Shown in pieces: positions 1-4,747 of a stretch of DNA of 6,714 bases. The notes beneath the pieces are model-generated. The model searched no databases. It was not told where the DNA came from and saw only the letters and a program-made list of their open reading frames with translations. This stretch comes from RQOF01 sp964394475 (GTDB lineage: Bacteria > Calditrichota > Calditrichia > RBG-13-44-9). The stretch is from positions 1 through 6,714 of the forward strand of contig CAYMXZ010000195.1 of NCBI GenBank assembly GCA_964394475.1, in the 5' to 3' direction. Position numbers and translations under genes: made by a program. Numbering within the stretch: the stretch's first letter is position 1; each line of letters begins with the position of its first letter.

Positions 1-189
1 ACTCTGGCGGTGAGTTTGGGTGATTGTGACTCCCTCATTGAACATCCGGCCTCTATGACCCATTCCACCTACAGCGCACAGGAACTGGCTGAAGTGGGAA
101 TTTCAGAGGGGCTAATTCGACTGTCGGTGGGTCTGGAAGATCCATCAGATATTATCAATGACCTGAAGTTAGCGCTCAAGAAAATTTAA
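1..189 (+). CDS. Methionine gamma-lyase-like PLP enzyme, C-terminal 62 residues (5' partial)
   Basis: The frame is open from base 1 and ends at TAA 187-189, so only the last 62 residues of a gene entering from the left are present. The visible part carries hallmarks of the Cys/Met-metabolism PLP-dependent family: SLGDCDSLIEHPASMTHS, then GISEGLIRLSVGLED. From memory this closely matches the C-terminus of Pseudomonas methionine gamma-lyase (SLGDAESLAQHPASMTHS...GISEGLVRLSVGLED). The Arg in the LIRLS motif is the family residue that binds the substrate carboxylate. Such enzymes are cytosolic and cleave methionine to methanethiol, 2-oxobutyrate and ammonia. The PLP-lysine and the active-site residues that separate methionine gamma-lyase from cystathionine gamma-synthase or gamma-lyase lie outside the window, so substrate choice is inferred from the tail alone. 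The gene converges with the - strand genes and is followed by its own terminator. Confidence 0.85.
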   Translation, partial: TLAVSLGDCDSLIEHPASMTHSTYSAQELAEVGISEGLIRLSVGLEDPSDIINDLKLALKKI

Positions 190-196
190 AACCTGA

Positions 197-228
197 ACAG
201 CCACTGTTTTTATAGTGGCTGTGTTTTT
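197..228 (+). terminator. Intrinsic terminator of the methionine gamma-lyase-like gene
   Basis: A perfect 9-bp stem, ACAGCCACT (197-205) with AGTGGCTGT (214-222), encloses an 8-base loop and is followed by GTTTTT (223-228). It begins 7 bases after the stop codon. On the opposite strand the hairpin is followed only by TCAGG and then an AT-rich stretch, so it is mainly a + strand terminator. Weak bidirectional use for the convergent small gene is possible. Confidence 0.9.
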
Positions 229-299
229 CAATCTCTTAAGAGCATTGTGATAAAAATTTTAATGAGATAGAAAAAGGATAAATGAATTAAGAATAAACC

Positions 300-340
300 G
301 TAATAAACAGAAAGAAATATTCTCGCCAGATGTTTATTAC
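300..340. repeat. 10-bp inverted repeat in the convergent intergenic region
   Basis: GTAATAAACA (300-309) and TGTTTATTAC (331-340) are exact reverse complements separated by 21 bases, which include a small AGAA-ATA-TTCT inner pairing. It lies between the + strand terminator and the 3' end of the Lrp/AsnC-like gene. It could help end or stabilise the - strand transcript, but there is no clear U-run and the stem is AT-rich. The rest of 229-392 is AT-rich and shows no gene. Confidence 0.5.
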
Positions 341-392
341 TATGAAAACTTTTCGCAATAGCAAGAACCAATCGATAGAAAACTGGTCTTAA

Positions 393-632
393 TTAGTCGT
401 ATTCCACCACCAGACAGGTCGTGGTATCTATCACTCCATCCAGACCATGAATTTCAGCTAAAATTACCTTCCCCAGTTCTTTCATATCTTCAGCTTCCAG
501 ATAAATAATGGCATCATACGGACCCGTAACAGGATGAACCACTTTGACACCAGTAATTTTTTTAGCGTCACTCACCACATTTTTAACTTTGTTGGGGGAA
601 ATTCTAACCAGAGCATATGCGCTAATTGCCAT
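393..632 (-). CDS. Stand-alone Lrp/AsnC effector-binding (RAM) domain protein
   Basis: A 79-residue protein consisting only of the Lrp/AsnC ligand-binding (RAM) domain. It shows the beta-alpha-beta-beta-alpha-beta pattern with strand AYALVRI (5-11), helix around 13-26, the TGPYDAIIYLE motif (36-46), helix around 49-61 and a closing TTTCLVVEYD (70-79). The G-P-Y-D turn is the family signature next to the effector pocket. There is no N-terminal helix-turn-helix, so it should not bind DNA alone. Known single-domain members form ring-like oligomers that bind amino acids and may modulate full-length regulators. The ATG at 630-632 is chosen because AGGGAG (639-644) sits 6 bases upstream. The frame extends 15 codons further to a TTG at 677, but those codons include the ribosome site. 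It lies 95 bases downstream of the cytidine deaminase gene on the same strand. The effector is unknown; an amino acid is expected from the family. Confidence 0.88.
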   Translation of the reverse strand: MAISAYALVRISPNKVKNVVSDAKKITGVKVVHPVTGPYDAIIYLEAEDMKELGKVILAEIHGLDGVIDTTTCLVVEYD

Positions 633-718
633 TTCTTTCTCCCTTAATTTTTTTCCAGAATTTACATGTCGTATCAAAAAGAAACAATAGAATTACAATA
701 AAAAGGTAGTTACCGCAT

Positions 719-734
719 TAAATGACGTCATTTA
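719..734. repeat. 16-bp perfect palindrome over the cytidine deaminase stop codon
   Basis: TAAATGAC followed by GTCATTTA is an exact self-complementary 16-mer centred at 726/727, with core TGACGTCA. It covers the TGA stop of the cytidine deaminase gene (728-730) and lies 87 bases upstream of the Lrp/AsnC-like ATG. With no loop it is better suited to a dimeric DNA-binding protein than to an RNA hairpin. Its function is unknown, and part of it is constrained by coding sequence. Confidence 0.45.
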
Positions 735-1150
735 CGATTTTTGGGGGATGATTTCATTAATCGTTTCGCGGTAAAAGCATCAGGTAACAATTCTTTCAGT
801 TTATATGTTTTGCATTCACCACTCTGATTGTAAAGGGTAATAGTAATAGCAGGAGCAAAATCCATCAGGATTTGGCGGCAGGCACCGCAGGGTGGGCAGA
901 AATCTTTTCCTTCAGCAAGTATGTGAATTTCATCAAATTTTCTCTCACCTTCTGATAACGCCTTAAACAATGCCACCCGTTCGGCACAGATGGTTAAACC
1001 GTAAGAACTGCTTTCGATGTTGTGCCCGCTGTATAATTTTCCTTCTCTGGTTCGTACAATGGCGGCTACCCGGAATTGAGAATACGGGGCAATCGCCTTA
1101 GTCCTGATTGTCTGTAAACGTCTGAAAATTTGCTTTTGATTGGTCTTCAT
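728..1150 (-). CDS. cdd: Cytidine deaminase (zinc-dependent, short homotetrameric type)
   Basis: A 140-residue cytosolic enzyme that hydrolyses cytidine and deoxycytidine to uridine and deoxyuridine plus ammonia in pyrimidine salvage. All key residues are present: the APYSQFRVAA segment (21-30), substrate-binding N44-x-E46, the zinc-ligand and proton-shuttle motif C55-A-E57, and the second zinc motif P87-C88-G-A-C91-R-Q. The length is close to Bacillus subtilis Cdd (136 residues), with a short basic tail (KSSPKNRK). The ATG at 1148-1150 is chosen because the upstream in-frame TTG (1175-1177) lies inside the terminator hairpin of the preceding gene. No convincing Shine-Dalgarno precedes the ATG: GAGGGA lies within the hairpin and is too far away. 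Only 11 bases separate the ATG from the terminator U-run, so expression by read-through or from a near-leaderless transcript is inferred. Confidence 0.95.
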   Translation of the reverse strand: MKTNQKQIFRRLQTIRTKAIAPYSQFRVAAIVRTREGKLYSGHNIESSSYGLTICAERVALFKALSEGERKFDEIHILAEGKDFCPPCGACRQILMDFAPAITITLYNQSGECKTYKLKELLPDAFTAKRLMKSSPKNRK

Positions 1151-1161
1151 AAGTAGTACCG

Positions 1162-1194
1162 AAAAAAAATCCCTCAAGGTAGACCCTGAGGGAT
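1162..1194 (-). terminator. Strong intrinsic terminator of the coiled-coil barrel gene
   Basis: Read on the - strand, ATCCCTCA (1194-1187) pairs perfectly with TGAGGGAT (1176-1169). An A-C mismatch and two further G-C pairs sit inside, and the loop is TCTA. The stem is followed at once by a run of seven or more T (1168-1162). It begins 23 bases after the stop codon at 1218. It lies so close to the cytidine deaminase start (1150) that it separates, or attenuates, transcription between the two genes. Confidence 0.92.
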
Positions 1195-1217
1195 GAAAAA
1201 GAAAAATATAATTTTAA

Positions 1218-2375
1218 TTATTTACCCTGTTCTTCCAGCATCTGTCGCAGCTCTTCTAATTCTTTCTCGGCTTGTTCCCGTTCTTTGCGCAAGCGGCGCA
1301 ATTCTTCTTCAATCTTTTCTGATCTTCGGCTATCTTTCAATAAACTCTCATAAAAATCCACTTTTGACCGGGTAGTTTTGGATCCTTCAAAGGTACTTCC
1401 CCAGGGTAAAAGCCTAAAGTTCAAAGCCATGTATAATTTCCATGAAGGGTAATTGGGTAAATTTAGTCTTTGCTTCGGGGATGGTAATATTTTCGAAGAG
1501 AGATCCTCGTCCTTACTTACCCGAATATCCAACCCAAGGTGAAAATTAAACCAGGGTTTGGGCTTAAATTTAACAGAGGGAGTCACATACATAAAATCTT
1601 CGCGACTATATGCCATGGTATCCGGCGCATTAATAAATTTATTCCCCCACCATTCCAGATTCAGGTCGAAAAGTTCAGTCGGATAACTGAAGGCTAAACC
1701 ATACTGAAATTCACTGGCATTTCCATCTGCTTTATCTTCACGGGTTGGGGATTTAAAGAGTACTTGACCGGCATCATTATGATTAAACCATCCCAGATTC
1801 AAATGAATACTGTAACTTCGATCGTGTAAATAGGGATCATTGAAAAATGAAGCCAATCCAGTAAGTCCGAAAGCAAACGAACCCGCCGTATAAGGCTCAA
1901 AGTAGTAATTATAATTTTCAGAGGTAGGAATTCGAAAAGAAGTAAGAAATCCCAGGTTAAATCGATTATTGTTGAATCCAAAAGAACCCGCTTTGATATC
2001 TAAGAAAATGTCCTCGGGAATATTATACTGGTATTCCGATTCGCCTTTACCGATGAGTACGCGATTAGCATCCTGATAAATTCTCCACATAAAAGTCATA
2101 TCTAAATTATCTAAAATTCCGTAAGTGGAATACATATTATATTGTACATCCCACCAATTTACTGCCGCAAAATTCTGGGGTTTTCTTTCACCAAGGTAAT
2201 CGCCTACTTTCGTAAAAAAATTCAAATTGGTTCCTGCATCTAAAGTTCCTTTATAAAGTGTGCTGGCTGATTGCACATGAAAAAGCCCCCGACTTCCAAA
2301 TCTGGTGGAATTAAAAGCAAAGGTGACCAGTGGAATCAATATGATAATCAATGATAACCTTAGATAATATGCCAT
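1218..2375 (-). CDS. Outer-membrane beta-barrel protein with C-terminal coiled coil, function unknown
   Basis: A 385-residue exported protein. Residues 1-20 form a signal peptide (one Arg, then LSLIIILIPLV, with likely cleavage TFA/FN). Residues of about 30-340 are rich in alternating aromatic and polar strands with Asn/Gly-rich turns (for example DLNLEWWGNKF, WFNFHLGLDIRV, SWKLYMALNFRLL), as expected of an outer-membrane beta-barrel. After the last apparent strand comes a linker and then a highly charged helix at 350-385. Its leucine-type heptad places I355, L359, L362, R366, A369, L373, L376 and L380 at a/d positions. Barrels usually end on an aromatic strand, so this tail is unusual. GGGAG (2383-2387) lies 7 bases before the ATG. 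The gene has its own promoter candidate and a strong terminator, and may be partly co-transcribed with the envelope operon upstream. I do not recognise the family or substrate. Confidence 0.8.
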   Translation of the reverse strand: MAYYLRLSLIIILIPLVTFAFNSTRFGSRGLFHVQSASTLYKGTLDAGTNLNFFTKVGDYLGERKPQNFAAVNWWDVQYNMYSTYGILDNLDMTFMWRIYQDANRVLIGKGESEYQYNIPEDIFLDIKAGSFGFNNNRFNLGFLTSFRIPTSENYNYYFEPYTAGSFAFGLTGLASFFNDPYLHDRSYSIHLNLGWFNHNDAGQVLFKSPTREDKADGNASEFQYGLAFSYPTELFDLNLEWWGNKFINAPDTMAYSREDFMYVTPSVKFKPKPWFNFHLGLDIRVSKDEDLSSKILPSPKQRLNLPNYPSWKLYMALNFRLLPWGSTFEGSKTTRSKVDFYESLLKDSRRSEKIEEELRRLRKEREQAEKELEELRQMLEEQGK

Positions 2376-2400
2376 TACAAATCTCCCGGAAATTTTTAAG

Positions 2401-2429
2401 AAATTAAAAATTTAATTTTCATATGTCAA
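2401..2429 (-). promoter_or_regulatory. Promoter candidate for the coiled-coil barrel gene
   Basis: On the - strand a perfect TTGACA -35 box (2429-2424) is followed, after a 17-base AT-rich spacer, by TAATTT (2406-2401) as a weaker -10 box. Transcription would start about 20 bases before the start codon at 2375, leaving room for the GGGAG ribosome site. It lies in the 77-base gap after the SLBB gene. The -10 match is modest and no experiment supports it. Confidence 0.5.
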
Positions 2430-2452
2430 GAAAAATAAACCATATAAGCGAA

Positions 2453-2968
2453 TTACCGAATGCGTTGAGCTAAAACAATCACATTGACAACAATAGCAAT
2501 ATCACGGGCGATAGCGACCATGGTGGCAAAAATATCAATCGCACTTCCTGAAACGATGACTAAATCACCTGGTAAAAGTGGTACTAACAAATCTTTATTG
2601 CCGGATTTGATAAATTCTTTCACATTTACTTTTATCACTTCTTGATTTTTGCGAATGACTCGCACATCATTCAATCGGGCACTTTTTAAGGGGCCACCTG
2701 CCGAAGAGAGCAAATCAATCAATCCAAAAGAACTGGGTATACTATAAATGCCGGGCCTCTGAACATGCCCCCACAGGTTGACGGTAATTAAAAGCACATC
2801 ATTTGTTCCTAATATATACTGAGCAGGTCGATCTCCGGAGGAATATTGCTGATTCATCCGAAAATCCTGGGAGAATCCCATGAGCACCCACCCGCAGATC
2901 AGAAGGAACACCGGAAGAAAAAATCTGCTCAACTTTAACTTTGCTACTGAATAATAAACACAAACCAC
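2453..2968 (-). CDS. Short SLBB-domain envelope protein (polysaccharide-export-like) lacking the export-signature domain
   Basis: A 171-residue protein. A basic N-terminus followed by a hydrophobic stretch (16-33) forms a signal peptide or anchor. A single SLBB domain spans about 60-140, with GHVQRPGIY (67-75), LIDLLSSAGGP (83-93), NDVRVIRK (100-107) and the closing LLPGDLVIV (131-139). Residues 144-167 form a hydrophobic C-terminal helix interrupted by an R155-D156 pair. SLBB domains occur in Wza-type polysaccharide exporters after a polysaccharide-export (PES) domain. That domain is absent here and the protein is far shorter than Wza (about 380 residues). No lipobox is seen: C25 follows Ile. 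The GTG at 2966-2968 is chosen because AAGGAG (2979-2984) lies 10 bases upstream; an internal TTG (2930-2932) is the alternative. It overlaps the lipoprotein gene by 25 bases. A periplasmic scaffold or channel-gating role is only inferred. Confidence 0.82.
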   Translation of the reverse strand: MVCVYYSVAKLKLSRFFLPVFLLICGWVLMGFSQDFRMNQQYSSGDRPAQYILGTNDVLLITVNLWGHVQRPGIYSIPSSFGLIDLLSSAGGPLKSARLNDVRVIRKNQEVIKVNVKEFIKSGNKDLLVPLLPGDLVIVSGSAIDIFATMVAIARDIAIVVNVIVLAQRIR

Positions 2969-3693
2969 GCCGATTCAGCTCCTTGGTTTAATTCACTGCC
3001 GATTGAATCAATCCTCCAGCGATATTTCCCGGGGGAAAGCGCCGTCACTGCAATTAATTTAACCAGAGTCCATTCCTGGTGAGGATCATAATCGACAGTA
3101 AGTTCTGTAAGTTTAGAATAGAGATTTTGATAAATTTCATTTTCACTTCGTTCCAGATGGAAGACAAAATAATGTGGAACAATGGGTGGAAAGTCCCACA
3201 CAAAAAGCGGCGCCGTCACATTCCCAATGATTCCGACCGGTGAAGACAGAACCGCATTTTCTATTACCTTATAGCTAATTGTATCCGATGGTTCACCATA
3301 TTGGCCTAATTCATCAAAGGCTCTTATAAAATAATAATATCTGGTATACAGCGAAATAGAATTATCAATATAAAAAGTGTCAATCACTCCGAAATTTTCC
3401 ACAATCTTCGTCAGGGCAGTATAATTTTGATTGGCAGCAGTGCTGCGATAAATTTCATATCCTGCCAGAGTGGTCTCTTTATTCGGCCGCCATTGTAAAA
3501 TGATAGCATTTTTATTGGGACTGGAATCCAGATAGACGGCATCGATGCCGCGTTCAATCGCACTGGTATCGGCGCTGGATTCAATTACGAGTACTTTGGC
3601 CGGTGGATCAACTTTATTTACTGGTTGATCCTCGCAACTCGCGATCAGCAGAATGATCAAAAAAATTATACTGAGAATTTTCAATACCTTCAT
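2944..3693 (-). CDS. Lipoprotein with two fibronectin type III-like domains
   Basis: A 249-residue predicted lipoprotein. After the basic MKVLK comes a hydrophobic stretch ending in the lipobox I-A-S-C20, so C20 should be lipidated and the mature protein anchored in the envelope. Residues of about 33-145 fit a fibronectin III fold: the LQW strand near 66, AGYEIYRS (77-84), YYYFIRAFDELGQYGEPS and a closing strand. Residues of about 150-249 look like a second divergent FN3 or Ig-like domain: LFVWDFPP, then the typical LSPGKYRWRID and ESAWFVF ending. No catalytic motif is seen, so a binding or scaffolding role is inferred. The start is 4 bases after the stop of the PorV-like gene, with only AAAGAG directly against the ATG, so translation is probably coupled. 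Its 3' end overlaps the SLBB gene, which supports a shared transcript and a linked function. Confidence 0.83.
   Translation of the reverse strand: MKVLKILSIIFLIILLIASCEDQPVNKVDPPAKVLVIESSADTSAIERGIDAVYLDSSPNKNAIILQWRPNKETTLAGYEIYRSTAANQNYTALTKIVENFGVIDTFYIDNSISLYTRYYYFIRAFDELGQYGEPSDTISYKVIENAVLSSPVGIIGNVTAPLFVWDFPPIVPHYFVFHLERSENEIYQNLYSKLTELTVDYDPHQEWTLVKLIAVTALSPGKYRWRIDSIGSELNQGAESAWFVFIIQ
2979..2984 (-). promoter_or_regulatory. Shine-Dalgarno site that fixes the GTG start of the SLBB gene
   Basis: AAGGAG on the - strand lies 10 bases before GTG 2968-2966, inside the coding sequence of the upstream lipoprotein gene (codons for Gln-Gly-Ala). It is the best anti-16S match near any candidate start of the SLBB gene, and favours a 171-residue product over a start at the internal TTG. 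Confidence 0.6.
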
Positions 3694-3697
3694 CTCT

Positions 3698-4747
3698 TTA
3701 AAACTTTATTGCGGTACTTACTCTGTGACTCCCACCTAATTCATGACCTTTAAAAGCATAATCGAAATTAAAGATAAAGACCTGCAGACCAACCCCCGCG
3801 GTAAATTGTTGGTCATCTAAACCAAATCTGATAGCTAAACGATCATGATATAAGTATTCAAAACCTAAGCGATGAATAATATCATATTTTTTTTCTAAAG
3901 CATAGGAGAATAAAAGTTTGCCATTGATTTTGGTAATTGGCTGAAAATATGATCCACCTATATGCCAGCTGCGCTTAATATTTCCAGAATGTCTGGATTG
4001 GGTATTCCAGGTTATTCTGGTATTGAAAATATCATTTACAGCAGCAGCCAGCGACACCTTCCCCAGGCGATTATCATCAAATAAATCATCCAATCCGAAT
4101 TTAAACATTGAACCGAAATCAAAACCCAAACCGCTGGAGGTTTGACCAAAAAGCGATTGTCGGATGAACTTTACATTCAAACCGATTGGGATTTCAGTGG
4201 GAAACACAAAGTATTGCCAACCAAAATCAACATCCATTTTATATAATTTAGCCAGCGTCAGAATAAAAGCATCGTTAGTGAAATGGCCATAATCATAGGG
4301 TATACTGGAGAGGGCCAAACCGGCGGTTTGCAATTCCTGCCAGGTGAAAAAATCCTTGGCCTCGGCCCGCCGCTCTGCATAGGTTCCTTTCGGCTCCGGA
4401 TAAACCGGGATATCAGATACGCTCAACCGTATCCAGTTTAGAGAAACACCGGCTCCTCCATAAATCGGGCGGGTGAAACCAAGATGGTGATGGGTTTCCA
4501 ACGACTTAAAGAGTGAGGAATACATTCCAAAAAGTTCAGGCCGGATAACCAGAGAGACACCGGCCGGATTCCAGTAAAATGCCGATCCATCATCAGCGAT
4601 CGAAACGAAGGCTCCGCCCATCCCCATGGCTCTGGCACCAATCCCTAATTCTAAAAAAGAACCACTATAGCGGATTTCCGCTCGTGCTGATAGGCTAAAT
4701 CCTGCTAATAAGACAACAGTGAGTATGATCTTTAAATAATGATTCAT
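3698..4747 (-). CDS. PorV/PorQ-family outer-membrane beta-barrel (type IX secretion related)
   Basis: A 349-residue outer-membrane protein. A signal peptide spans 1-23 (cleavage ARA/EI). The mature N-terminus carries the PorV/PorQ hallmark: FLELGIGARAMGMGGAF (31-47), then IADDGSAFYWNPAG (50-63). The rest is a run of amphipathic strands of FadL-like type, ending on a terminal Phe (AIKF), the usual barrel-assembly signal. In Bacteroidota, PorV (LptO) binds type IX cargo at the outer membrane and presents it to the sortase PorU. PorQ is a paralogue in the same attachment complex. Its ATG overlaps the TGA of the upstream PorU-like gene (ATGA, 4744-4747). This coupling and the PorU-PorV order, known from Porphyromonas, support a type IX role. 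A PorV2-type accessory paralogue is more likely than canonical PorV, but this cannot be settled from the sequence alone. Confidence 0.88.
   Translation of the reverse strand: MNHYLKIILTVVLLAGFSLSARAEIRYSGSFLELGIGARAMGMGGAFVSIADDGSAFYWNPAGVSLVIRPELFGMYSSLFKSLETHHHLGFTRPIYGGAGVSLNWIRLSVSDIPVYPEPKGTYAERRAEAKDFFTWQELQTAGLALSSIPYDYGHFTNDAFILTLAKLYKMDVDFGWQYFVFPTEIPIGLNVKFIRQSLFGQTSSGLGFDFGSMFKFGLDDLFDDNRLGKVSLAAAVNDIFNTRITWNTQSRHSGNIKRSWHIGGSYFQPITKINGKLLFSYALEKKYDIIHRLGFEYLYHDRLAIRFGLDDQQFTAGVGLQVFIFNFDYAFKGHELGGSHRVSTAIKF

Noticed and set aside
363..390. Imperfect hairpin AAGAACCA...TGGTCTT just after the Lrp/AsnC-like gene as its terminator
   Set aside because: The stem is short with a bulge, and no T-run follows on the - strand.
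633..677. Fifteen-codon N-terminal extension of the Lrp/AsnC-like protein from a TTG at 677
   Set aside because: The stretch contains the AGGGAG ribosome site of the ATG at 632, and the RAM domain begins right after that ATG.
633..727. TTGTTT - 17 bases - TAAATT as a promoter for the Lrp/AsnC-like gene
   Set aside because: Matches to both boxes are weak in a very AT-rich region where such pairs are common, so it is not listed as a feature.
724..731. TGACGTCA as a eukaryotic CRE site
   Set aside because: The octamer matches the CREB consensus, but gene structure, terminators and Shine-Dalgarno sites show a bacterium, so only the palindrome itself is reported.
1151..1177. Nine-codon N-terminal extension of cytidine deaminase from a TTG at 1177
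   Set aside because: These codons read through the terminator hairpin arm and U-run of the upstream gene (RDFFS...), and the Cdd family starts close to the ATG at 1150.
1193..1375. A + strand 60-codon hydrophobic reading frame
   Set aside because: It is antisense to the coiled-coil end of the barrel gene, and its hydrophobicity follows from the reverse complement of Glu/Lys/Leu-rich codons.
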